DNA of 59,100 nt from Acidobacteriota bacterium (GTDB lineage Bacteria > Acidobacteriota > Thermoanaerobaculia > UBA5066): the NCBI GenBank assembly GCA_003152095.1, contig PLZI01000007.1, forward strand, positions 18,050-77,149. Reading direction: 5' to 3'. Position numbers and translations under genes: made by a program. Below the pieces are notes generated by a model that worked only from the letters and a program-made list of their open reading frames with translations, was not told where the DNA came from and searched no databases. Below, piece by piece: positions 49,663-59,100 of the stretch (within the stretch, counting starts at the first letter, position 1; every line of letters starts with the position of its first letter).

Positions 49663-50649
49663 ATGGCGGATACCCGCTCTCCGGCCCCCGGCCCCCCGGC
49701 ACCCGACTCCGGCCCAAGCCTGCCGTTCTCGCGGGCGGATCTTCACTTGCACACGAACGCGTCCATGTTCAAGTACTTCAAGGCCGGGAACACGCGCGAC
49801 TCGTACAACGATCCCGACGAGACTTATCGGCTCGCGAAGGGCCGCGGCATGGATTTCGTGACGTTCACCGACCACGATACCGTGGACGGCTGCCTGAAGT
49901 TCCAGGACCGGCATCCGGACTACACCGATTTTTTCGTCTCGGCCGAAATCGAGACGTTTTTCCCGCGCACCGGTCACCGCATCCACGTGAACGTGTTCGA
50001 TCTTTCCCTCGCCCAGTGGAAGGTACTCGACCGGAAACGGCGGAGCATTTTCGACCTCGTCGAGTACTTGAGAGGCGAAGGGCTGCTTTATTCCGCGAAC
50101 CACCTCTTCCAGTCATACCGCATGAGGCAGGCCCCGGAGGACTTCTTCACGACGATGCTCGAGCTCTTCGACGTCTTCGAGGTGAAGAACGGCTCGATGG
50201 CCTACCAGCACAACGCACTCGTCGAAGACCTCCTCACGGCGGCCAAGGAGAAGCGTGGCTCGCTCGCGCTCATCGGCGGGTCCGACGCGCACACGTATCC
50301 GCCCGTGGCGTCCGTTTTCACGATGGCGCCGGGGACGTCGTGGCGGGAGTTCCTCTCCTCGGTGCGCGCGGGCGAGTGCCTCTCGTGGGGCGTCGAGATG
50401 GGTTTCACGAAGGTCCTCGGCGACGTCTACGAGCTGCTCGGCAAGTACTACCGCACGGTCGTCGACTTCCGGAACCCCGAGTTCACCACCGCCGAGAAGG
50501 CGCGGCATTTCCTCATCGCGCTCGCCTCCGTGCCGTTCAACGCGGCGGGGGTGCCGGCGGCGGTCTACTCCCTGAACTACGCCAAGCAGGTCGCGCTCTC
50601 GAGACGCCTCAAGGCGCGCTTCGACAAGAAGGGGCTGTCGGGAAGCTGA
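49663..50649 (+). CDS. PHP-domain metal-dependent phosphoesterase
   Basis: This 328-residue protein has the PHP metal-site motifs ADLHLHTNAS (HxH), VTFTDHDTVDG and IGGSDAHTYPP. The fold is that of histidinol-phosphatase and polymerase PHP domains. A C-terminal extension with a hydrophobic patch (FLIALASVPFNAAGVPAAVY) may lie on the membrane. Related proteins occur near glycosyltransferases, but no such neighbour is present. The substrate is unknown. It is convergent with ispG with 10 bases between stop codons. Confidence 0.8.
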   Translation: MADTRSPAPGPPAPDSGPSLPFSRADLHLHTNASMFKYFKAGNTRDSYNDPDETYRLAKGRGMDFVTFTDHDTVDGCLKFQDRHPDYTDFFVSAEIETFFPRTGHRIHVNVFDLSLAQWKVLDRKRRSIFDLVEYLRGEGLLYSANHLFQSYRMRQAPEDFFTTMLELFDVFEVKNGSMAYQHNALVEDLLTAAKEKRGSLALIGGSDAHTYPPVASVFTMAPGTSWREFLSSVRAGECLSWGVEMGFTKVLGDVYELLGKYYRTVVDFRNPEFTTAEKARHFLIALASVPFNAAGVPAAVYSLNYAKQVALSRRLKARFDKKGLSGS

Positions 50650-50659
50650 GCGCGACGGT

Positions 50660-51915
<1,256 letters not shown>

Positions 51916-51916
<1 letters not shown>

Positions 51917-53253
51917 CAGAAGCTGACGTTCTTCAGGACGTCGAAGTACAGGACGGTCACCATGACGAGGACGAGGAAGACGAAGCCCGCTTGCAGGAGG
52001 CGCTCTTTCAACTTGAGCGAAAAGTCGCGCCGCGCCACGGCCTCGATGAGCGTGACGAAAATCTGTCCACCGTCGAGGAGGGGGATCGGGAGGAGGTTCA
52101 AGATCCCGAGCTGCAGCGAGAGGACGCCCATGAGCAGGATGAGCGCCGACGGCCCCGAGCGGGCCGCTTCGCCCGAGAACTTCGCGATGTCGATGGGGCC
52201 CGAGAGCTGCCGCATGGACCCGGTGCCGCGGAACAGGCGCCCGACGATCTGACCCGTCACCTGCACCTGCCGGACGTTCTCGCGCCAGGACGCCGCGAAT
52301 GCCTCGGCGAGCGAGAAGCGGCGGAGGACCGTCTCCTCCTTTGGCGCGAAGCCGATGCGCCAGTTCTCGCCTTCCTTCACGGGCACGACGTTCAACGTCT
52401 TCGTCTCGCCGTTTCGCGAAACGACCATCTCGATGGGCTTGGGTCCGTTCTTGTCGAACGACGACGCCGCTTCGCGAATGAAGCGCACGACCTCGAAATA
52501 GAGGAGGACGGGCTTACCGTCGACGGAGACGATCCGGTCGCCCACCTGGAGGCCGGCCTTCGCGCCGGGGTAGCCGGGGACGATCCGGGCGACCACGGCC
52601 GGGATGTACGGATTCAAGCCCGTGTAGCCGATGTCGTACTTGGAGCGCGGCTCGGGCGTGAGGCGGAGCGTGATCGGCATTCCGTCGCGCTCGATGCCGA
52701 CCGTGAGCTCTTCGCGCGGGGCGAGCCCCGTCTCGAGCTCGACCTCTTCCCACGTCCTCACGGGTTTGCCCGAGATCGACGCAATGCGGTCGCCCGCCTT
52801 GATCCCCGCCTTCTCGGCCGGGCTCTCGCGGTCGACGACCTTCACGACGGGAGCCTCGCCCTTGTACTTCGCCACCTCGACCCCGATGAGAAAGGCGGAC
52901 GCCGTGAGCAGGAACGCGAGGACGAGGTTCACTCCCGGCCCGGCGAACAGGATGAGGAGGCGCTGGAAGCGCGTGCCGGGTTGCGTCACCGACGTCTCGG
53001 CCGTGCCCTGCACGACGTCGCTCTCGTCCGGCCCGAGGCCGACGACCTTCACGTAGCCGCCGAGCGGAATGAGCGAGACCCGGTAATCGGTCTCGTTCCG
53101 CTTCCAGCCGAAGAGCCGCTTTCCGAAGCCCAGCGAGAAGATCTCGACCGGAAACTTGAAGAGCTTCGCGATGAGGAAATGTCCCCCCTCGTGAAACACG
53201 ATGAGGAACGAGAGGACGAAGATCAGGGCGAGGATATTGGTCGGGATCGTCAT
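51916..53253 (-). CDS. rseP: RseP-type site-2 intramembrane metalloprotease
   Basis: This 445-residue membrane protease has the zinc motif H21EGGH25 in the first helix ([16 protein letters not shown]) and the second metal motif [13 protein letters not shown] near the C-terminus. Two PDZ domains lie between them ([15 protein letters not shown] and [15 protein letters not shown]). RseP cleaves membrane anti-sigma factors and leftover signal peptides. Co-location with uppS, cdsA and dxr is conserved in many bacteria. It is 15 bases downstream of dxr. Confidence 0.94.
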
Positions 53254-53268
53254 GAGGCCTCGGGGGTT

Positions 53269-54462
53269 TTACGCTGGAAGAGCGCGGGCGGTTGCCGCGC
53301 GCGGGCTGGTTTCGAGCAGGGGAACGAGGGCGGCGGCCTCGCGCCGGGCCCACGCGTCCGCCTCGAGCGCATCCGCGACGGACACCACACGCACGACACT
53401 GTGTCTGCCGAGGACGCGCGCGACGAGCTCGACGATCGCGGGATACGGGATGCGCCGGTCCAGGAAGGCCTCCACCGCGACCTCGTTCGCGGCGTTCAGC
53501 ACCGCCGGAGCTGAACCGGCGGTCTCGAGGGCGGCGTAGGCGAGCGGCACGGCCGGATAGCGCGTCTCGTCGAGCGGGAAGAACTCGAGCTTCCCGAGCG
53601 CCGTGAGATCGAGGCCCGGGAGTGGCGTCGGCACGCGATCGGGATACGTGAGCGCATAGAGGATCGGGAAGCGCATGTCGTTCGGCGACATCTGCGCAAG
53701 AACCGAGCCGTCCACATACTCGACCATCGAGTGGACAATGGACTGCGGGTGAAGGACGACGTCGATCTTCGCGCCGGGCACGTCGAAGAGCCAGCGGGCC
53801 TCGATGATCTCGAGCCCCTTGTTCATCATCGTGGCCGAGTCGATCGTGATCTTCGGGCCCATTCTCCACGTCGGGTGCTGCAGCGCGTCGTCGACGGTGA
53901 TCGCCGGAAACGTGCCGAAGTCACGGGTACGAAAAGGCCCGCCGGAGGCCGTGAGGACGAGACGCTTCACCTCCTGCGGGGTTCCCGCGCGCAACGCTTG
54001 GTGGAGCGCGCAGTGCTCGGAGTCCACGGGCAGGACCGCGGCGCCGGAGGCGTGGGCGGCCGCCATGAGCGGCTCGCCGGCCACGACGAGCGTCTCCTTG
54101 TTCGCGAGCGCGAGCGTCTTGCCGAGCTTCACGGCCTCGTACGCGGGCGCGAGGCCGATGGACCCGACGATGCCTCCGAGGACGACGTCCGCCTCCGGAA
54201 TCGTCGCCACGTCCACGAGGCCCTGCGGCCCGAAGCCGACGGAAAGGCCGGGGAACTCCTGCCGGAGGCGCGCCGCGTCTTCCCGCGTCTTCACCGAGAC
54301 GACCTTCGGCCGGTGCGCGGCGACCGCCGGCAGGAGCTTCTCGAGGTTCGAGCCTGCGGACATCGAGACGATCTCGAAGCGCTCCGGGAAATGCGCGACG
54401 ACCGACAGGGCCGAGTCTCCGATGGAGCCCGTCACGCCAAGGAGGGCGATGCGCTTTTTCAT
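53269..54462 (-). CDS. dxr: 1-deoxy-D-xylulose 5-phosphate reductoisomerase
   Basis: Dxr is the second enzyme of the MEP pathway, converting DXP to MEP with NADPH. This 397-residue protein begins MKKRIALLGVTGSIGDSAL with the Rossmann loop. LALANKETLVVAGEP, LPVDSEHCALHQAL, LTASGGPFR and SATMMNKGLEIIEARWLF carry the metal and substrate residues. The ATG 54462 overlaps the stop of cdsA. A much longer open frame exists upstream, but it runs antisense-like through cdsA and is not part of this protein. Confidence 0.95.
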   Translation of the reverse strand: MKKRIALLGVTGSIGDSALSVVAHFPERFEIVSMSAGSNLEKLLPAVAAHRPKVVSVKTREDAARLRQEFPGLSVGFGPQGLVDVATIPEADVVLGGIVGSIGLAPAYEAVKLGKTLALANKETLVVAGEPLMAAAHASGAAVLPVDSEHCALHQALRAGTPQEVKRLVLTASGGPFRTRDFGTFPAITVDDALQHPTWRMGPKITIDSATMMNKGLEIIEARWLFDVPGAKIDVVLHPQSIVHSMVEYVDGSVLAQMSPNDMRFPILYALTYPDRVPTPLPGLDLTALGKLEFFPLDETRYPAVPLAYAALETAGSAPAVLNAANEVAVEAFLDRRIPYPAIVELVARVLGRHSVVRVVSVADALEADAWARREAAALVPLLETSPRAATARALPA

Positions 54463-55280
54463 CTCGGCAGAGCCTCCGGCGCGAACGTGAGCGCACAAAA
54501 CAGGATGGGCGAGGCGTAGAGCAGAGAGTCGAGGCGGTCCAGAAGACCACCATGGCCGGGCAGGAGGCCGCCCGAGTCTTTCACCGCGCAGCTCCGCTTG
54601 AACGTGGACTCGAGGAGGTCTCCGACGACGGCCACGACGGAGACGACGAGGCCGAGGGCCGCTCCGATGACGAGCGTTCGCGGCGCGCCCGGCGCCGTCT
54701 TCGAAAGGAGGACAGCCCCCGCGGCTCCGAATACGAGGCCGGCCGCGAGCTGACCCCAGAGACCTTCCCACGTCTTCTTGGGACTGACGACCGGCGCGAG
54801 CCTGCGCTTTCCCCACCGGCGCCCCACGTAGTAGGCGGCCGAGTCCCCCGCCCACACGATCGCGAGGAGGAACACGACGGGCCTCCAGCCGATCGCGCGC
54901 AGGCCAACCATCGCGCCCGCGCCAAGCGCAACGTAGAGCGTCGCAAAGACGGACGACGCGGACGAGGCGAGGAGCACCGCCTCGCGCGGCGACGTGAACA
55001 TCACGAGCGTGGGGAGCGCGAGCAGCGTGACGCCTGCGAGGACGGCGAGCGCGACGAGAGAGGCGAGATAGGCCGCCGCGACGAACGCGAGAAAGAGGCC
55101 GACCCCAGCGGGTCTCGGCACGATCCAACCCGCCGCCTCGATGAGCCGGTAGAACTCGAGGAGCGCCACGGTCGCCGCCGCGGCGACGAGGAGCGCCCAG
55201 GCCCAGGGCGGGGCCGCCACGAGCACCGCGAGGATCGCGGGGATGAGGACGGCGGCCGTGATCTCCCTCTGGAGCCTCAT
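54459..55280 (-). CDS. cdsA: Phosphatidate cytidylyltransferase
   Basis: CdsA makes CDP-diacylglycerol for phospholipid synthesis. This 273-residue protein has about seven membrane helices and the C-terminal CTP-transferase signature: VVSPKKTWEGLWGQ, GDLLESTFKR, DSGGLLPGHGGLLDRLDSLL. Its start overlaps the uppS stop, and its stop overlaps the dxr start, so the three are translationally coupled. Confidence 0.94.
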   Translation of the reverse strand: MRLQREITAAVLIPAILAVLVAAPPWAWALLVAAAATVALLEFYRLIEAAGWIVPRPAGVGLFLAFVAAAYLASLVALAVLAGVTLLALPTLVMFTSPREAVLLASSASSVFATLYVALGAGAMVGLRAIGWRPVVFLLAIVWAGDSAAYYVGRRWGKRRLAPVVSPKKTWEGLWGQLAAGLVFGAAGAVLLSKTAPGAPRTLVIGAALGLVVSVVAVVGDLLESTFKRSCAVKDSGGLLPGHGGLLDRLDSLLYASPILFCALTFAPEALPR

Positions 55281-56110
55281 CGCGACGCGGCCGCCGGACG
55301 CGCCGCCGGCGCCGCGACCTCGTCCCGTCTTCCTTCCGCCTCCGAAACGCCGCCGTAGCGGCGCTCGCGCTTCTGGAACTCCGCAAGCGCCTCGAGGAAG
55401 TGTCCGGCCCGGAAGTCCGGCCAGAGCACGGGCGTCACGTAAATCTCCGCGTACGCGATCTGCCAGAGCAGGTAATTCGAGATACGCATCTCGCCGCTCG
55501 TGCGGATGAGAAGGTCCGGGTCGGGCAGCCCGGCCGTGTAGAGCTGCGATTCGATCGCGGCCTCGTCGATGTCTTCGGGGCGCAGCATGCCGGCCTTCAC
55601 GTTCCTCGCGAGCGCCCGCATCGCGTCGGCCAGCTCGGCGCGGCCCGAATAGTTGAGCGCGATGTTGAAGACCATGCCCTTGCCGTGCGCGGTTGCGGCG
55701 AGCGCGTGCTCGAGCTCGCGCTGGACAGAGGAGTCGAGACCGTCCATCCGGCCGACGACGCGGAAGACGATGTTGTTGTCGAGCAGCGTCTTCAGCTCGC
55801 GCCGGAGGTATTCCTTCAGGAGCGCCATGAGCGTCGCGACCTCGAGGTGCGGGCGCTTCCAGTTCTCCGTGGAGAATGCATAGAGGGTCAGTGCCGTGAG
55901 CTCAAGGCGCGCAGCCGTCTCGACGGTCGCGCGCACGGAGGCAATGCCCGCGCGATGGCCTTCCACGCGCGGCAAGCGCCGCTGGCACGCCCACCGGCCG
56001 TTGCCGTCCATGATGACGGCCACGTGCCGCGGCAGGCGGCCGAGATCGAGCGCGTCGAGGCGTTCCCGGTCGGGCGTGCCGGGGGCAGCGATGGAGTCCT
56101 TGTTGATCAT
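55277..56110 (-). CDS. uppS: Isoprenyl/undecaprenyl diphosphate synthase
   Basis: This cis-prenyltransferase makes the undecaprenyl diphosphate carrier for wall and surface glycans. The 277-residue protein has the catalytic HVAVIMDGNGRWA (Asp35), the substrate motifs LTLYAFSTENWKRP, and the C-terminal DLLIRTSGEMRISNYLLWQ. A non-conserved Ala/Arg-rich tail ends the protein. It starts 37 bases downstream of truA. Confidence 0.95.
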   Translation of the reverse strand: MINKDSIAAPGTPDRERLDALDLGRLPRHVAVIMDGNGRWACQRRLPRVEGHRAGIASVRATVETAARLELTALTLYAFSTENWKRPHLEVATLMALLKEYLRRELKTLLDNNIVFRVVGRMDGLDSSVQRELEHALAATAHGKGMVFNIALNYSGRAELADAMRALARNVKAGMLRPEDIDEAAIESQLYTAGLPDPDLLIRTSGEMRISNYLLWQIAYAEIYVTPVLWPDFRAGHFLEALAEFQKRERRYGGVSEAEGRRDEVAAPAARPAAASR

Positions 56111-56147
56111 CGGCGTCGGGGGCGAAACACGCTCCCAGTTTGGGATT

Positions 56148-56942
56148 CTATCCCGACGAAACAGGAGCGCCCGCGGCGGCCGGGAAGTCCCCGGGAAACG
56201 TCTCCGGAGGATACAGAACTCTTTCCAGCGTGAGGCCGCGCGCCTCCGCGGTGGGCCCGGGCTTTATCGGAGCGTCCTCCGGGCGGATGCGGCCCCGGCC
56301 CACGTCGCGGAGCGTCCCCACGAGGCGGCGCACCATGCCGCGGAGAAAGCCGTCCCCGACCGCGGTGATCACGAGAAGCGTGCCCTGTTCCTCCACGTCG
56401 AGTCGCGCCAGCGTGCGCACCGTCGTCCCCGGGTCGGAGCCCGTGAGGGAGAAGGGCGCAAAGTCGCGCCGCCCGACGAGAGCCGCCGCAGCGGCCCCCA
56501 TCGCCGCCACGTCGAGCGGCTCGGACGCGAGGGCCTCGACGAGGCCGCGATGGGGATGGAGAAGCTCTCCGCGGCGCAGGCGGTAGACGTAGACCTTGCC
56601 GATCGCCGAGTGGCGGGCGTGGAAGTCGGGGGCGGCTTCGGACACGCTCAGGACCCTCACATCCTCCGATAACTTCGTGTTCAGGCCACGCCGGATTCCT
56701 TCGAATGGAATAGAGGGCGCGCCTGGGGGAAGGTCGACGTGCGCGACCTGGCCATCGGCATGGACGCCGGAATCCGTGCGCCCCGCGCCGTGGGCCCGGA
56801 TCTCCGAGCCGAAGAGATCCCGCAGCGCCTTCTCCAGCTCCCCCTGCACGGTGCGCGCCGCCGTGCCGCCGGCTCGGGGCGCCTGAACCTGCCACCCTTC
56901 GAAGAATCTCCCCAGATACGCCAGCTCGAGCCGGAGCCTCAC
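56148..56942 (-). CDS. truA: tRNA pseudouridine synthase A
   Basis: TruA converts uridines 38-40 of tRNA anticodon arms to pseudouridine. This 264-residue enzyme has the catalytic Asp57 in GAGRTDSGVHA, the FHARHSAIGKVYVYR substrate motif, and FLRGMVRRLVGTL near the end. A Pro/Ala tail follows the conserved core. It is first in the uppS-ispG run on the reverse strand and divergent from queE. Confidence 0.93.
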   Translation of the reverse strand: MRLRLELAYLGRFFEGWQVQAPRAGGTAARTVQGELEKALRDLFGSEIRAHGAGRTDSGVHADGQVAHVDLPPGAPSIPFEGIRRGLNTKLSEDVRVLSVSEAAPDFHARHSAIGKVYVYRLRRGELLHPHRGLVEALASEPLDVAAMGAAAAALVGRRDFAPFSLTGSDPGTTVRTLARLDVEEQGTLLVITAVGDGFLRGMVRRLVGTLRDVGRGRIRPEDAPIKPGPTAEARGLTLERVLYPPETFPGDFPAAAGAPVSSG

Positions 56943-57014
56943 GAGAAGGAGATATCACGACCCGGGGATGTTCGCGCCTTTCCCCCTTGCCCTGCCCGGA
57001 CTATCGTCGGCGCG

Positions 57015-57683
57015 ATGTCTTCCACTTTCGCCACCCCGACGCTCGTCGTCACCGAAATCTTCCGCAGCCTCCAGGGTGAGTCCTCGTTCGCCGGGCTGCC
57101 GTGCACGTTCGTGCGCCTCGCGGGGTGCGCGCTCCGGTGCGTCTGGTGCGACAGCGCCTACGCCTTTAACGGGGGAACCACGCGGACTCTCGAGGAGATC
57201 CTCGGAGAAGTTGAGCGCCTCGGAGCCCCGCTCGTCGAGCTGACCGGAGGGGAACCGCTCGAACAGGAGGGCGTTTATCCGCTCGCCGCCGCGCTTTGCG
57301 ACCGCGGATACACCGTTCTCATGGAGACCGGCGGCCATGTCCTCATCGACCGCGTCGACCCGCGCGTCCTCAAGATCGTCGACGTGAAATGCCCGGGCTC
57401 CGGCATGCAGGCCCGCAACGATCTCGGCAACCTGAAGCGTCTCGGCCCGCGCGACGAGATCAAGTTCGTCGTCAAAGACCGCCGCGACTTCGACTGGGCT
57501 CTCGACCTTGTCGCGCGGCACGACCTCGACCGGAAACACACCATCCTGATTTCGCCGGTCTTCGAGGGCGACGTCTCGCCGGTCGCGTCGGAGGTCGCTG
57601 AATGGGTACGGGATTCGAATAGAAAACTGCGCCTGAATCTTCAAGTCCACAAGCTGCTCTGGGGGGATGTCCCCGGACGATGA
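57015..57683 (+). CDS. queE: 7-carboxy-7-deazaguanine synthase
   Basis: QueE is the radical SAM enzyme that ring-contracts 6-carboxytetrahydropterin to CDG on the route to queuosine and archaeosine-type bases. This 222-residue protein has SLQGESSFAGLPCTFVRLAG and the cluster motif C38ALRC42VWC45, followed by ELTGGEPL. Start ATG 57015. Its stop overlaps the queC start (ATGA), so the two enzymes are made together. No preQ1 riboswitch is apparent in the 72-base gap before it. Confidence 0.93.
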   Translation: MSSTFATPTLVVTEIFRSLQGESSFAGLPCTFVRLAGCALRCVWCDSAYAFNGGTTRTLEEILGEVERLGAPLVELTGGEPLEQEGVYPLAAALCDRGYTVLMETGGHVLIDRVDPRVLKIVDVKCPGSGMQARNDLGNLKRLGPRDEIKFVVKDRRDFDWALDLVARHDLDRKHTILISPVFEGDVSPVASEVAEWVRDSNRKLRLNLQVHKLLWGDVPGR

Positions 57684-58408
57684 GAAAATCTTCCTCTTCC
57701 GCGGCGATTCCCGAAGCACCGGCGAGGGGTCGGAGGACCGCAGTGGTCCTCCTTTCCGGCGGCCTCGATTCCGCGACGTGTCTCGCGCTCGTCTCCCGCT
57801 GGGGCTGGACGGTGCACGCACTTTCTTTCGATTACGGACAGCGGCATCGCGTCGAGCTTTCGGCGGCGCGCGTCCTCGCGCGGCGGTATCGCGTCGCCTC
57901 GCACCGCGTGATCCCGATCCCGGCGTTCGGTGCGCTCGGAGGCTCCGCGCTCACGGACCGCGGGATCCGCGTCCCGAAATCAGCGCTCGGCGCTGAAAAG
58001 ATCCCCGTCACGTACGTTCCCGCACGCAACACGCTTTTTCTCGCGTTCGCGCTCGGCGTCGCCGAAACGAGCGGCGCGACGGAGATCGTCATCGGCACGA
58101 ACGCGCTCGATTACTCCGGCTACCCCGACTGCCGCCCCGCATTCCTCCGAGCTTTTGCGCGCGTCGCGAAGCTCGGGACGAAGGCCGGCGCCGAGGGCCG
58201 GAGTCTCGTGATCCGCGCCCCGCTCCTCCGTTTCTCGAAGGGGGACATCGTCCGTCTTGCCCGCGTTCTCGGGCTCGATACGAGCCTCACGACATCCTGC
58301 TACGACCCCGGCCGGAGAGGCGTGCCTTGTGGGTTGTGCGACTCCTGCCTGCTCCGGGCCAAGGGATTTGCGGAAGCTGGAGAAGTCGATGCTAAATCAG
58401 GTGCTTAG
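57680..58408 (+). CDS. queC: 7-cyano-7-deazaguanine synthase
   Basis: QueC converts CDG to preQ0 using ATP and ammonia. This 242-residue protein has the PP-loop LLSGGLDSATCLAL, the family block FDYGQRHRVEL, and TYVPARNTLFLAFAL. The C-terminal zinc site is CYDPGRRGVPCGLCDSC. A short Ser/Ala-rich N-terminal extension precedes the core. It is coupled to queE and followed by an AT-rich promoter region for clpB. Confidence 0.94.
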   Translation: MRKSSSSAAIPEAPARGRRTAVVLLSGGLDSATCLALVSRWGWTVHALSFDYGQRHRVELSAARVLARRYRVASHRVIPIPAFGALGGSALTDRGIRVPKSALGAEKIPVTYVPARNTLFLAFALGVAETSGATEIVIGTNALDYSGYPDCRPAFLRAFARVAKLGTKAGAEGRSLVIRAPLLRFSKGDIVRLARVLGLDTSLTTSCYDPGRRGVPCGLCDSCLLRAKGFAEAGEVDAKSGA

Positions 58409-58467
58409 ATTATCTACTAACGATACGTTAGATATTACTTGACAATGATGTAGGCAGATCCTATTCT
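58405..58467 (+). promoter_or_regulatory. clpB promoter with two adjacent palindromes
   Basis: A consensus -35 TTGACA (58439-58444) and a near-consensus -10 TATTCT (58462-58467) are separated by 17 bases. Just upstream lie the 11-base palindrome TAGATTATCTA (58406-58416) and, touching it, the 15-base palindrome CTAACGATACGTTAG (58417-58431). The AT-rich stretch is sharply different from its GC-rich surroundings. The predicted transcription start is only 0-3 bases before the ATG. Confidence 0.6.
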
Positions 58468-58475
58468 TAGGTTTG

Positions 58476-59100
58476 ATGAACGTTGAGCGGTTCACTCACA
58501 AGGCCCAGGAAGCCCTCCAGAAGACGGCCCAGGCCGCCCGGGCCGAGGGACATCCCGAGGTCACGCCAGAGCACCTCGCAGAAGCGCTCCTGACGCAGGA
58601 AGAGGGCGTCGTGCCCGCGCTCCTCGAGCGTGTCGGCGTCGCGCCCGGCCTTGCGCGGGAGGACGTCACAAAGGAGCTCGCGAAGCTCTCGAAGGTGCAG
58701 GGAGAGGGCACCGAACCGCGCTTTTCCCCCGCGCTCGTGAAACTGATCGACCTCGCCGAGAAAATCGCCGGCGAGTTCAAGGACGACTACATCGCGAGCG
58801 AGCATCTCTTTCTCGCGCTGCTGCGCGACGGCAGGTCGAAGGCCGCGAAGGCCCTCCTCGCTCGAGGTCTCTCGGAGTCCTCCCTTCTCGCGGCCCTCAA
58901 AGACGTGCGCGGCTCGAGCCGCGTCGCCGACCCCGACGCCGAGGACAAGTACCAGGCGCTCAAGCGCTACGCGAAGGACCTCACCGAGCTCGCGAAGAAG
59001 GGCAAGCTCGACACGGTCATCGGCCGCGACGAGGAGATCCTGCGCGTCATGCAGGTGCTGACGCGCCGCACGAAGAACAACCCGGTCCTCATCGGCGATC
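58476..59100 (+). CDS. clpB: Disaggregase ClpB, N-terminal part (cut by the window edge)
   Basis: The first 208 codons of ClpB are present. They include the Clp_N peptide-binding repeats ([55 protein letters not shown]) and the start of the first AAA+ module ([20 protein letters not shown], then [12 protein letters not shown], just before Walker A). ClpB with DnaK rescues aggregated protein after heat stress. ATG 58476 matches the family N-terminus. There is no Shine-Dalgarno at normal spacing, and the promoter suggests a leaderless or near-leaderless mRNA. Confidence 0.95.
   Translation, partial: MNVERFTHKAQEALQKTAQAARAEGHPEVTPEHLAEALLTQEEGVVPALLERVGVAPGLAREDVTKELAKLSKVQGEGTEPRFSPALVKLIDLAEKIAGEFKDDYIASEHLFLALLRDGRSKAAKALLARGLSESSLLAALKDVRGSSRVADPDAEDKYQALKRYAKDLTELAKKGKLDTVIGRDEEILRVMQVLTRRTKNNPVLIGD

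Noticed and set aside
54463-55386. In-frame extension of dxr upstream through cdsA
   Set aside because: The extension is Arg-rich nonsense antiparallel in composition to the real cdsA frame; Dxr homology starts exactly at MKKRIALLG.
56943-57014. preQ1 riboswitch before queE
   Set aside because: No short hairpin with an A-rich tail overlapping the ribosome-binding site could be found in this 72-base gap.

Overview
The window is GC-rich, tightly packed bacterial chromosome from a Gram-negative organism (BamD, TonB-dependent receptors, TatA, an RseP-type protease). Three features together suggest an Acidobacteriota-like lineage: the large Oar-type receptors with an N-terminal carboxypeptidase-regulatory domain, a radical SAM protein resembling tetraether/membrane-spanning-lipid synthases, and the overall gene repertoire. 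That placement is inference; no rRNA or tRNA gene is present to confirm it. Apart from about 1 kb of decayed sequence (13237-14237), no stretch longer than 300 bases lacks a gene. Many neighbouring genes overlap by 4 bases (ATGA or GTGA).

Layout. 1-8.0 kb: the end of an amino-acid permease, then two paralogous TonB-dependent receptors with near-identical leaders, separated by a membrane glycosyltransferase/TPR protein. 8.0-9.3 kb: a CoA-transferase. 9.4-19 kb: a cell-wall recycling region with a BadF-type amino-sugar kinase, murQ, nagA, a nagX-like membrane protein, a decayed beta-lactamase/AmpD remnant, a PAS-GGDEF cyclase, a dipeptide epimerase, a YkfC-like NlpC/P60 enzyme fused to an intact serine beta-lactamase-fold domain, and an EamA permease. 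19-20.5 kb: a cysteine-less thioredoxin-fold protein and a secreted unknown. 20.5-26 kb: a TIGR01777 epimerase and a three-subunit molybdenum hydroxylase, then a VOC protein. 26-29 kb: a small secreted protein, a remnant of a type I restriction HsdR gene, ettA, a GlsB-type membrane protein and dps. 29-36.9 kb: an S9 peptidase, an aminotransferase, alpha/beta hydrolase and hypothetical genes, pgeF and rlmN. 37-41.4 kb: msrA, a two-domain radical SAM protein, a QueD-like protein lacking its catalytic residues, and a hydrolase. 41.4-46 kb: a Tes-like radical SAM enzyme, an EcsC-like protein, a cyclophilin, an AmgK-like kinase and tatA. 46-50.6 kb: a small Fis-type DNA-binding protein, a secreted unknown, then bamD, rpe and a PASTA protein, and a PHP phosphoesterase. 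50.7-57 kb: the reverse-strand run truA-uppS-cdsA-dxr-rseP-ispG. 57-59.1 kb: queE-queC and the start of clpB.

How they work together. The 9.4-18 kb block gives a readable route from wall fragments to central metabolism. NagX may import amino sugars; the kinase makes the 6-phosphates; MurQ removes lactate; NagA removes acetate. The NlpC/P60 enzyme cuts the stem peptide and the epimerase converts L-Ala-D-Glu. PgeF and an AmgK-like kinase elsewhere in the window add further wall-salvage functions. The truA-ispG run joins MEP-pathway isoprenoid synthesis (dxr, ispG) to undecaprenyl diphosphate (uppS) and phospholipid precursors (cdsA). queE and queC make 7-deazaguanine precursors, but the nearby QueD homologue looks catalytically dead. 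The two clearest regulatory signals are AT-rich palindromes at the dps and clpB promoters.
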